A stretch of 64,000 bases of DNA. Origin: Ditylenchus dipsaci. Lineage: Eukaryota > Nematoda > Chromadorea > Rhabditida > Anguinidae. The stretch covers positions 124,001 through 188,000 of the forward strand of contig SADC01000240.1 of assembly GCA_004194705.1 (NCBI GenBank), written 5' to 3'. Shown here piece by piece: positions 42,101 through 51,400 of the stretch (positions are counted from its first letter, which is position 1; the number at the start of each line of letters is the position of its first letter). The notes beneath the pieces were generated by a model, which was not told where the DNA came from, made no database searches, and saw only the letters and a list, made by a program, of their open reading frames with translations. A program made the position numbers and the translations under genes.

Positions 42101-44943
42101 CATCCCTTTGTTGTTAAATTATTTTTTATGTTTTTCGGGTTCTATTACCTGTTTTTTACACTAATTCGAGCATTCTAAAGAGGGTTTGATAATAGTAAAA
42201 TTCCATTTTGTGGGGTAATTTATAGTTTTGTTAAAATTGCTGGAATGACCCTGAAAGCTGAACTGGTGTTAAGGTAGTAGTACGGTACTAGTACCAAGGC
42301 ATTGACCAGGTACCGGTATTCAGGAGTAGAAGGGTGGCTCGATCTTCTCGATATTCCAAGTACCAACAAAAACCGACTGGTAAAGAAATTTCAAAATTTA
42401 CAATGTTTCTCTATGATCCAACCTCAGTTTTCATGGATAATCTATTCACCGACTAAACCAAGTGGTCGTCCACTTGGATCGATTTTTTTCACGTTTTATG
42501 TTGCAAAATTGTTTTTTCTGGACTAATACGGGCAAGCTGAAAATGGTTTGATAATAGTGAAATATGGGTTTCTGGAATATTTTTTGAGTATTGGGGAATA
42601 ATTGATTTTACCAAAACTCTATTTCACCAAAACTCAAAAAACACTCGAGAAAATAGCATTTTATCACTATTAAACCATCTTCAGCATGTCCGAATCAGTC
42701 CAGGAAACGGGTTTTGGAACATGAAAAACGTGAAAAAAAATTTTGCTCCAGGTGGACGACCACCTGGTTTGGTTGGTGCGTGGATTAACCAGTAGGGTTA
42801 AGGCTGAATTATCGAAGAACTGTTAAAATAACAGAAGTTCTTCAGAGGACAAAAAAGATTAATTTGAAAATAATTTTGTGGAGCAATTGACCTGTGGACC
42901 AATTGACCGTGGACCAATCGACCGCACGCCGAAATTACAGCTAAAATAGTTTGGACCAGAAAAAGCCGATTTGCAGCAAAAAAAAGCCGATTTGCAGCGA
43001 AAAAAGTCTTTTTGCAGCGAAAAAAAGAATTTTTGCTGCAAAAAAACTTTTTTTTTCAGCAAAAATATTTGCAGCAAAAAAAAGCTTTGTCCTTCCAAAA
43101 GGGCCAGTCAGCGCCAGAGACGTAGCCAGAAAAATCTGAAAGGGGGGGGGTCGCTAAAGCCCCCTCCCCCAAGAGGTCATTTTCCCTACACCGTTTTCGA
43201 GTTTTATAGTGTTATCATTAACAATTTTTTTCGAAAAACCTGACGGGGGGGGGGCTATAGCCCTCAGCCACCCCCCCCCCTGGCTACGCCCACGGTCAGC
43301 GCTAGTCCTAAAGCGCTAGCGCTTTCCCCGTGAATTAATAAATTATGCTCAAGGCCTGGCCATCACTTACAAACGCTTTTGCATACCGTATTTCCTCTAA
43401 TAAACTAGGTTTTATTTAATAAACCCACCCCCTCAACTTTGATAGCCTGTATCTCGCGCGGGGGGAATTTTCTGCAGAGCTGTTTATTGCGTTTTCTTAG
43501 TTTCTGCGAGCTCTACCGATTCCATTTTTTGGATTTTGGTTGAACCCACAAAAATCTTAACATGACTCTAATAAGCACACCCCCTAGAAGGTGATTGAAA
43601 AATTAACCCACCGGTGGGCTAGTTAGAGGAAATACGGTAATTTTTTTATAAATTATTGAAGTTGGGGAGTCTAATACTCGAGATTGAGGAATTTCGACAA
43701 ATATTTAAACTTTTATCAAGTTTTAAGCCGAGTCGGGTACTCGACTATTTCGAGTTTCGAATACTGAGTCGAGTAATCAAAAATTTTAGTTTCAAGTATA
43801 GAAATATATAATCGAAAACTGACGATATTTTTTTGTGGCTTCCCCGTGCCTTACCGACTTCAGTTGATTAAAATTTTTTATTAAAAATTTTATCCAGTTA
43901 AAAGAGCATGCCTGTCGCCGATGGGACTATTTCAAAAAGCGAGTACCAGGTCAATTCGAAAAAGATTTATCTTGAAACAAAAACTTTTTGAGTACTCTCC
44001 TGGATACAAGTGAATCAAAAACATTCTTATCATGTAGCATCATCGGTGGCCTAATGGGAAAGCGACGACTTTCATTTTGCAATTACGCCACCCCAATTCT
44101 TAAAGATTTCGTTAACTTTGACACTATCAATTTAATTCTCGTTTGAATTCCACTGGTAACCGCCTTTCAGAATATTCCCATCGGCGACGGGCATGCCCTT
44201 TCGAAAATGTTTCGAGTCGAGTACTCGGCTAGGGTTTGCAGTAGATCTGTTTTTTAGATCAGTAGGTCAGTAAGTCGCAGATTCAAAAAAGTTGAAGATA
44301 TCCTTAAAATTTTTCTGCTTTAAGCTTCCTGAAAATTGTCTAGCAGATTTTCAAGACTTATTCAGGGCCTGTTAAGAAAGCTGAAAACATAAATTATATG
44401 ATAATAATAAATACAATACATTCCTATTTTTACATTTGCAGCTCTGATGCCGACCTATTTGTCCTCAATGCCGCTTTGATGTATGGTCCTGAAACACATG
44501 TTTTTGCCAATGACTCCTACTTGGAGACCCACTCAGATGGTGAACTAGTCAAATCTCTAGACAAATCAACTGTCAAGCTCTTAGAAACTTTTTGCAAAAC
44601 TAATCAGATCAAATTTTCAAAGAAACTAAAAACTTACGAGGTAACTGCAACAAACTATAGCTTTTCCCATTACAAACTCATTTTTTAGCTTCCTTGCAAT
44701 TACGCCGCCCCAATCCTAAAAGATGACTATGGATATCACATCTGCCTAAGCAGAAACTTCAGACACATGCGCTGGTCAGACAACCCTGGCGGAATCAAGT
44801 GTATTCGCACAGCCCATTTGCCTGGCAACGCCAAGGAACGCAGTAAAAAAAGGAGAGAAGCTCGCCAAAAGTTGCTAAAACAAAAGGAAACAGCAGCTAG
44901 AAAACTTATTCAAGATGGACAAAAGGGTAAAGAAGAGGAGTAG
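33170..44943 (+). CDS. PRORP/MRPP3-like mitochondrial RNase P nuclease, about eleven exons
   Basis: Protein-only RNase P catalytic subunit, cleaving the 5' leader from mitochondrial tRNA precursors. Exons: 33170-33283, 33373-33635, 34588-35202, 37782-37875, 37930-37963, 38013-38085, 38651-38875, 40011-40197, 40245-40306, 44442-44640 and 44689-44943. The first exon looks like a mitochondrial presequence (MNLHRLAVLCSRISRIKTYG). Middle exons are helical, as for PPR repeats. CELC in exon 6 may be a zinc-site part. The NYN metallonuclease domain shows PLIVDGMNIL (first Asp), SSDADLFVLNAAL (the Asp cluster, human SEDDPF) and YGPETHVFANDSY. The tail is Lys/Arg-rich. One base is missing near 35066, and phases around exons 1-2 and 6-7 do not fit perfectly. 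Confidence 0.75.
33796..33993. mobile_element. hAT-like MITE, word TTTGTCCTTTTT
   Basis: CAGGGCTGCCATATGTCC on the left and GAGATGGCAGCCCTG on the right, with TGTCCTTTTTTAAAAAGA words inside. Intron 2 of PRORP. Confidence 0.65.
35255..35425. mobile_element. pogo/Tigger-like MITE, word TTATCCGGCACC
   Basis: AACCTCAGTTATCCGGCACC on the left and GTGCCGAATAACCGAGGTTT then GATTGTA on the right. The word occurs as CAGTTATCCGGTACC and GGATAACTTGAGTGCC inside. Intron 3 of PRORP. Confidence 0.7.
35443..35697. mobile_element. CTACTGTAATATA-CCCC type inverted element
   Basis: GACGCTACTGTAATATATCA and GCTACTGTAATATACC on the left; GGGGTATATTACAGTAGCG on the right. AAGCCTAAGCC words lie inside. Intron 3 of PRORP. 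Confidence 0.7.
35872..37067. mobile_element. hAT-like element, word ACATCCACATCCGG
   Basis: Ends CCAGGGCTGTAAA and TTTACAGCCCTGG. ACATCCACATCCGACATCCG arrays occupy both ends (35900-36150 and 36840-37045). Between them is a minus-strand gene-like unit with its own start, intron and AATAAA (36263-36571). Nested in a 24-bp-word fold-back. Confidence 0.75.
36263..36571 (-). CDS. Two-exon mini-gene inside a hAT-like element
   Basis: On the minus strand ATG at 36571 opens an exon (36436-36571) starting MSHEVQITSGEEEVEEQ and ending in a basic nuclear-localisation-like stretch (NNKRKVPG, then SKRPRKSEG). GTGAGT is the donor. The second exon starts after GATTTAG at 36398. One frame reads SINSGGVKGCSLEDLLRRK then LLGFNLGLMNV to a stop at 36303; the frame matching the splice phase runs to about 36236. 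AATAAA at 36263-36268. An acidic-then-basic N-terminus would fit the first exon of a transposase or chromatin protein. No family is assigned. Confidence 0.4.
38539..38606. mobile_element. Minimal pogo/Tigger-like MITE, word CACTATAGCG
   Basis: About 68 bp, almost all inverted repeat: CAACCCTCGCTATAGTGACA and TGTCACTATAGCGGGGGTTG then ACTGTA. Intron 6 of PRORP. Confidence 0.7.
39070..39504. mobile_element. pogo/Tigger-like element, word TATAACGACACC
   Basis: TATAGTCTACTCTCAATATA on the left and ACATCGATATAGGATTGTA on the right. Internal phrases GTTCGTTCCCGCCTAGGGTC and CCCTAGGCGGGAACGAAC are inverted copies of the class phrase. An inner pair is CAGTAAGACCTGCGCC and GGCGCAGGTCTTTCTG. Intron 7 of PRORP. 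Confidence 0.65.
39736..39990. mobile_element. TACCGTATT-type MITE, tag CCCACAC
   Basis: Ends TACCGTATTCTCTCTATTAG and TAAAAGAGAGAATACGGTA. Tag words TTAGTTCCACAC and TTAAACCCACACCC on the left, CCCACATGTGGAACT on the right. The core is inverted relative to 14121-14373 (TTTTCTTAACTGCCACGAGC). It ends 20 bases before exon 8 of PRORP. Confidence 0.75.
40562..41985. repeat. Minisatellite of GGTCAATTGGTCCAC(A), about 90 units
   Basis: Units are 15 or 16 bp in four forms: GGTCAATTGGTCCAC, the same plus A, GGTCAATTGATCCAC and the rare GGTCAATTGCTCCAC. A run of about 20 units with the same order of forms occurs at about 40735-41040 and again about 800 bp later, so blocks have been duplicated. There are no spacers. 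Long open frames on both strands are by-products of the period. Confidence 0.95.
42080..42785. repeat. Inner fold-back with three related segments (CACCAACCAAACCAAGTGG)
   Basis: ACGCACCAACCAAACCAAG (42078), GACTAAACCAAGTGGTCGTC (42452) and the inverse GACGACCACCTGGTTTGGTT (42753). Each is followed by text with GGTTTGATAATAGT or its complement. This is the spacer of the giant fold-back and carries no coding signal. Confidence 0.6.
43130..43300. repeat. G/C-run hairpin (GTAGCCAGAAAAATCTG..GGCTACG)
   Basis: AGACGTAGCCAGAAAAATCT and GGGGGGGG at 43120-43150 pair with CCCCCCCCCTGGCTACG at 43270-43290. TAGCGC..CAGC words flank it. Non-coding. Confidence 0.5.
43384..43639. mobile_element. TACCGTATT-type MITE, tag AAACCCACC
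   Basis: Ends TACCGTATTTCCTCTAATAA and TAGTTAGAGGAAATACGGTA. Tag words TTAATAAACCCACCCCC on the left and TTAACCCACCGGTGGGCT on the right. Core TTTTCTTAGTTTCTGCGAGC. Intron 9 of PRORP. Confidence 0.75.
43690..44235. mobile_element. hAT-like element, word CGAGTACTCGAC
   Basis: CGAGTCGGGTACTCGACTAT and TTTCGAGTTTCGAATACTGA on the left; CGAGTCGAGTACTCGGCTAG then GGTTTGCAG on the right. A second fold-back (43908-44205) is nested inside. The same word is used at 53690-53872. Confidence 0.5.
43908..44205. mobile_element. Fold-back (GCATGCC.GTCGCCGATGGGA) holding a PRORP exon-like segment
   Basis: GCATGCCTGTCGCCGATGGG and CCCATCGGCGACGGGCATGC are the ends. At 44078-44111 the interior matches the start of PRORP exon 11 (44694-44727) for about 33 bases with four differences, sharing TTGCAATTACGCC. 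Intron 9 of PRORP. Confidence 0.6.
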
Positions 44944-45428
44944 AATCAAATTTAAATAGATTTTTTTATTGTTTTAGTCACTTGTTTGTAATAACTTTTT
45001 TGTTAAGTAAAATTTAAGCAAAATTGGAATTTTTTGTTGGGCATTTTTATTACACCGCCTCTTCAGCGATGCTGCTATTCTACACCCTCCCAATAACGTC
45101 GCCCAATAATCCATTTAGTTGGCCAAATAGTAATTACCTGGAAATATAAAAGTTTTAACTTTCACAATGGCCTAAATGAAATGATTTTTGACCCTAGCAG
45201 CGAATACCCCGAATACAGTCAACTTCGATATAGTGACACTCCAAAAAGTTCGTTCCCGCCACTTTTTTACCCAAATTTTTATCGATTATCGAGGTTTGAC
45301 TGTATTTCCGATTAGACTGGCGAATCATAGTTTTCAAAAATTGAGGTAAATCATTTTATGATCATAAACTTTTATATATGGTACATTTTTTACAAATAAA
45401 TTTTCAAACCAGATCAAAGCCTGCACAC
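44944..45428. other. Convergent gap between PRORP and esterase B
   Basis: Contains one pogo-like MITE (45214-45304). The rest is AT-rich with no gene. Confidence 0.4.
45214..45304. mobile_element. Minimal pogo/Tigger-like MITE, word ATATAGTGACACTCC
   Basis: TACAGTCAACTTCGATATAG on the left, TTATCGAGGTTTGACTGTA on the right, with the class phrase AAAAGTTCGTTCCCGCC between. Confidence 0.7.
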
Positions 45429-48400
45429 TCAAGCTGCTTGGCTTAACCAGAATTTTAACATATTGCTGTCAATTTCTGTGAATTCATCCATTAAAGCTCC
45501 TTGCCTGTCATTTAGCCTCAGCCCTTTCATTTTGTTGTCAATATTATTTTTTCTAGTTTCCGCTAAACCATTATAATCTGCAAAAGACACTGTGGGCCAT
45601 TCACCAGGCAACACTGAAGCCTCTTCTTCATCCCCAACATTAGGGTCTCCATAGGTCACAAAATTGGCCAAATATCCAGCAAAAGTCTCAGCTATCAGTC
45701 TTTGATGGTATGAAGTATCAATAAGTTTCGAAATAGAGGAGTTATTTGAGTCTGGGTCAGTTTTGAGTTGTTCAGACTTTACTAGCCTTCCTTTAGGGAT
45801 AGGATTGAATAACAGATCGTCTAGACACGGTAGTTCAAGGCTAGGATCTGAGAAATTGTTGAACAAGAGTTTTTCGCCGGTAGAAGCTTCATCTAGCTGA
45901 AATTTCAATAAGTTGTTCGGAAAGTTATGAATCTTTTCTGATTGTTCAAAAAGAGCCTTAAAATCGTCTTAATTGTTATTTTAATTAAGACAAAAATAGC
46001 TAGGTTCTTTCTATCGTTTAAAAGCTCAAAAATGTCCCTTTAAAATTTTTTGTTTGAAATTTTTATCCGGTTTGAAAAATGTCTAATTTCAGCTAGATTA
46101 ATAAATTCAATCAAAAAGAAAAAAAATCTATCTAACCAACGGTATACTTGAAGATTATTTTAGCCATAAGCCTTAGCCGGCTAAGTTGGGGAAATTTTTG
46201 TCAGAAACTCTACCTAAGCCGTCAGCCTCAGCCGGATTCAGCCCAATTCAATCACTGGATTTTTTATTACTGAACATTTCGAAATTGTCAGAAAAACAGT
46301 TAAAAATCAGCAAAAAACGCCAGAAATTTGCTACACAAATTTTTCTCAGACGGCTGACTTCCGAAAATTTTCTTCAGCCTTAGCCTCAGCCGGGTAAAAT
46401 TTTTTACCTCAGCTATCAGCTTCAACCGTAAAAAAAAAATTCAAGTCGTAAATAGAAACCGTGAGTTTTAAATTTGTTTTTGTCTTGTCAGCAAAATCTT
46501 TTGTCAGCAAAAGCAGTCGTCTCTTTAATAACATCTTCTTTTTTCTCTAAGCGTTTCCCTTCACTTTTAGTTTAATCAAACAATTACAGCCCGAGGAAAA
46601 AATAATAGAAAATAATCGGAACTAAAGTCACTGAAAAGTTAAACTTACCCTAGATCTGTTAAGCCACCAAGGTGCCTCATAATCAAACATATAGACTCTA
46701 GCAGGACTAGGGCTGTTCCACCTATTAAACGCTTCTAAAATCATCGGTCCGGTTTGAAAGATGTCAAACTCAATCTAAATTATTGAAATTTATTAAAAAA
46801 ATTAAACAAAAATTTAGTCAACCTTCTCTATCACTTCATCAAAAAGTTCTTTTTCATCTTTAGCTTTGAATTCTTCTTTTTTAAACATCTCTAAATAATA
46901 GTCTAGAGCTTTGGATGAATCCACAAATGAAGCATTGAAGTCTGGAATTGTATCAATTTGCTCTTTTAATAGCTGTTCCAGTTGGTCAATAGTTTTGACT
47001 GGCTTGAAGCCGCTTGGTGAGATTGGCTTCTCTACTGGTCTATGACAAAGACCCATAAGGACAGGCATGGCTGGAGCTTTTAGATGGTTTGTAGAAGGCT
47101 CTTTCAAGATGTTTTTATCAGCTAATTTCCAATGGAAAGAGCCAGTATTTTCAGCTAGCTTTATTGCCTAAACGTTTTTTAAAGGCGAGGTAAACGCTGT
47201 AGAAGAGATAGTCTCGACACAAAAAGATTAATCCTGGTTTTTTGTTTTTTAAATGGGGTTTTTGAGCCATATTTTGTTGAAAACTTGGTCTCACGATCTC
47301 AGACAAACTTGTACAGAATGAAAAGTTGGATCAGCATCATCGATATCAGAATGTCTAAATTTCTTCAAAAAGGGCCCTAAACACTGAATTGTCAACAAAA
47401 TATGACTCAAAGACCACATTTAAAAAACAAAAAAACTAGTATTAATTTTTCCGTGTCAATATCGTCTTAACAGCTTTTATCGCTACTTTAACACTTTAAT
47501 GAAAAAAATTGGAACTAATGCTGTCGGCCCTAGGGGGTCCACAACAGCATTAATTCCAAAATTATAACCACATTTCATCTTTGGGACAGAATGCCCATAC
47601 ATACCTCTTGACTCAATGCTGCTACACAAGCGTCAACTTCAGTCCTGTCTTTAACACCCAAAGTTTCATTTGCAAGCGCAGCAAGTTGATTCACATTCAA
47701 ACAATTGACTGATTTAGCAAATTGTACACTTACAGAAAGATTTTGTAAGTTGGACTCAAACAAAGACGGACTAAGACCGAAGCCAGACAGCAAAACTAGT
47801 CTTTGGAACAAGTCTAAAACAGGAAAAATGCAAGTTTCTGAACCGGAACTTACATTATTGTAAAATTTTGAAAAAAATTAGATTCGATTAGGAACAGTCT
47901 AGTACAGTCGACTCTCAATTTAACATAGACCCTGGGGACTGACCCAGCAATATGTTAAATCGGGGGTGTATGTTAAATCGACCGTATGTTAAATGGAAAG
48001 TCGACTAAAACCTGAATTCGAAGAAATTCAGTGTTAAAACTAGGGTTGTCGGCTCGGCGCGCCAATTCCGGCTTTTCAAGCCGAACATTTTCGTCTTTTG
48101 GCTTTCGGCTCGCCGAAAATTTTCGGCTTAAGCCGAATTTCGGCGCGCCGAGCCTAAAATTTCGGCGCCCGACAACCCTGGTTAAAACGAATTCACCTCT
48201 TGGTGCAAAGTTTTCATAAAAAGTTAACTAAGCTGATTTTTTGAAGTTAGACCCACATACTTATAGGGCCTACCCATATCTATCGAAAAAGTGATAAAAA
48301 CCGGCCGGCCGCCTTATTTTTTGGATGCCTAAAAATTAAAAAAGTTTGAGGTTGAGATTTTTGGGTGGAAACCCAAAATTCAAAAAGCAGTATCTGTAGA

Positions 48401-51400
48401 GCTCATGGGAGGCAAAAAACGCAAAAAATAGATTTGCAAAATGTTTATTCTGGGCTGAGATATAGGTCTTCAAAGTCTAGGGGCCGCCTTATTTAAAAAA
48501 TACGGAATTTAACTTTCATACTTAGAAAATCCATAAATTTGAAAAAAACGAAAAAAGTGTAAAAATTTTAGTATTATACAAGGGTCATTATCTGAAATAA
48601 TACAAGAAAATTCTACAGTTATTTTACAGTTACAAATTCTACAGTTATTTTACAGTCACAAATTCTACAGTCATTGACATACAGTCATCATCCCGAGTTA
48701 GTGTTACCCTTCTCGGTAACTGTACGTTGATACCTGTACAATTTCGCCGATCTACAGTTATCTTTCTGAGTTAGTCTCGGATAATATTTAAAATTGGCCG
48801 TAAAATACTAAAAAATGGCCGTAAAATATTTAATTTTGGCCGTAAACTCGAGCTGGCCGTAAAATACTGAATTTTGGCCGTAAACTTTTGAATTTTGAAT
48901 TTTGACATAAACTCGAATTTGGCCATAAAATACCGCATTTCTGTCATAGATTGTTGGATTTTGGCAATAAACTCAAATATGGCCATGAATTTTGCCCATT
49001 GAAACTCATAGTGTCTGTTGTGTTGTCTCTTTGATCTTCCTTTTGTATGATGAGGTCGGTTCATCAAATTAATTTCCATCAATTTGCAGATATTACTGCA
49101 GACAAGGAAGGGGAGCCACGCGCCGGTTTCGTCATCGAGGTCCTGGGTTCGTGCAAATCGGCAGCTATTTGGAGTGGCAAGTCAAGCGGTCAGCAATGTG
49201 GTTCGTCAATTCAAGGTAACTGGCGCTAACAAGAATCAATTATAGTTATCTTTTTCTGTTGTCATGTTTGCTGTTATTATTTTTGCCTGCGTTCGAGAGA
49301 TGTGTTTAGTAGTGAATAAAGATTGCTGTCCCCGTCTTATAATGGCTTTTTGTGGACGTTTCTGAAGTTTGCCGCCCACAAATTCGGAAACGAGCCGCTA
49401 GAGTGTTATGCTGCCCGATTTTTTCTTAAATCTTAAAGTAATTTTAACACACCCTGTAGTTCAATTGGGATGTGGGAGTATAGTTCAAGTGCTCCGTGTT
49501 AGGAAAAAAAAAGAAGAAGACCATTACAACGATGACTGTTTAATTCTCTGCCTGTTGTTAAACAATGTTTACTTGTTGTTGTCGCTGTTCGAAAATAAAT
49601 GAATGTAGCCGATTTTAAGGTGTGAATGCTAATAGGTGCGATAAGAGATGAAAGATCGAGATGTGGTTCAGGAGGAACAGAATGTTTGGGTTAAAACATT
49701 GGACACATAAGTAAAATGTAGGTATATGTATGAGCGGTCATTTGTGTATCTGTTTTTTTATACGGCGGAATAATGGAGTCTATGAATAGATAGTCTATAT
49801 ATAGACAGGTTGAATTTATGGCAAAAATTCAGTATTTTAGGGCCTCATTCAGAAAAATTCCATCGAATTTGGTGTCAACTACCTCGGAATGGGTGCCTAC
49901 CCAGGTACTAATTGCAAATTGAGATTCTAAATAGTCAAAACAGAATTTTGGCCCCAACACACCGTGCTCAGCACACGATTTTGGGTTGAATAATGGAGTT
50001 TGTTCAGCATTAGGATAGATAAAAAAATTTCGGGCCAATTGACATGTAGATCAATTATGCTAGAACCAGCCTGAGTTTATGGCCAAAATCCAACAATTTT
50101 TGGCCAAAATTCAGTATTTTTCGGCCTAATTTGAGTTTATGGCCAGAATTTTAAAGTTTACGGACAAAATTCAAAAGTTTACGGCCAAAATTCGAAAGTT
50201 TACGGCCAAAATTCAGTATTTTACGGCCAGCTCGAGTTTACGGCCATAATTAAATATTTTACGGCCATTTTTCACAATTTTACGGCCAAAATTAAATACC
50301 ACCCGTTAGTCTCCTTCAGCTGATAACCGTACGTTGAAAAATGTAAAATTTTTCGTATAATTTAATATGGAAAATTCGACCGTCAAAATCATTATTTACC
50401 GGTTCTTTGTGAAAATAGCCAAAAATAGCCAATATTTTGCGCGAACTCAATTTTTTTTTTGTTCTGAATTAAACTTTGATGGCAATAAAAAATGTTAAGT
50501 TCAAAGCTCACGAAGACCAAATAATTTCACACCTCAAAGACAAGGGAAAAAGAAGCAAAGAAAAGCAAAGAATTTTTGGCTATTTATTCAGCTATATTTG
50601 CGTTGCTATCTGATCTGAGCTTTGGCTATCGGATCTGATCTTTGGCAATTTATGAGTAAAAATAGACGGACTATACCCTGTGTGTCTCGCCCAAAAACCA
50701 GCTTTAAGCATTTTAAGGCCATTGCCTTCATAATGAAAAGAATGAAGAAGCGCCCGGTTAATTACCGGTCAAGTCACCTGATGAATTTACTATAACCTGA
50801 CCCTAGATAATAGTTTGTAATTTTTTGGGCTACAGTTAAGCCTAGATATAACGGCATAGTTTTAGTCCAGCTGGTTCCATTTAATCGGGGCCAATATTTT
50901 TTGAATTTCCATGTCAGCCAGCCAAATATTTTTTGAAAAAAATGCCGTGATATTGGAAATTCATTATATCTAGGTTAGACTGTACTTTAAACCAACAAAT
51001 CACTCACTTTTTTTACTAGTTCCACTTTGTGAAAGCACAGAAGCCAATTCAGCTCCAATGCCTCTGCCCATGACAGTGATGTGCTTTGGGTGTCCTCCAA
51101 ATTGAGCAATATTAGCGTTTATCCATTGCAGAGCGGTTTCCACGTCGTGCAAGCCGATGTTTTTGGAATTTCCTATGCTTAAGGGTGAATAAAATCCGTA
51201 GACACCCATTCTATAATTGACTGAGACAATGACCATGCCTCTGCACGCCAAATTGTGGATAGTGGTTTGGGGCTCGAGATTGGCATCTGATCTGCCCAAC
51301 CAATTGCCTTCGTTCAAATAGACCATCACTGGCTGCAGACCAGTGTTTAGAACTTGGGATTGCTGGCATCTATAGATGTTGAGTGTAAGACACACTTCTG

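Larger units (their letters stand above)
40340..43110. mobile_element. Giant fold-back with asymmetric minisatellite arm
   Basis: Left arm: TTTTTTGCTGCAAAAAGAC words (40363-40525), then CTATTTTAGCTGTAATTTTG and the word array (40562-41985), then AATTATTTTCAAATTAATC. The right arm (42770-43100) has the exact inverse order: AGATTAATTTGAAAATAATT, only two or three array words, CAAAATTACAGC-like text as CCGAAATTACAGCTAAAATA, then GCAGCAAAAAAAAGCC words. Both arms also share TAACAGTTCTTCGATAATTC and ACGCACCAACC. It lies in intron 9 of PRORP, between the two halves of the nuclease domain. Confidence 0.85.
48780..50300. mobile_element. Fold-back with TTTGGCCGTAAA word arms
   Basis: The left arm (48790-48990) repeats TGGCCGTAAAATACT-like words and the right arm (50050-50295) the inverse TTTACGGCCAAAATT. 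The centre contains a plus-strand exon-like unit with AATAAA (49047-49320) and a GC-richer minus-strand open frame (49829-50038). Intron 2 of esterase B. Confidence 0.75.
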
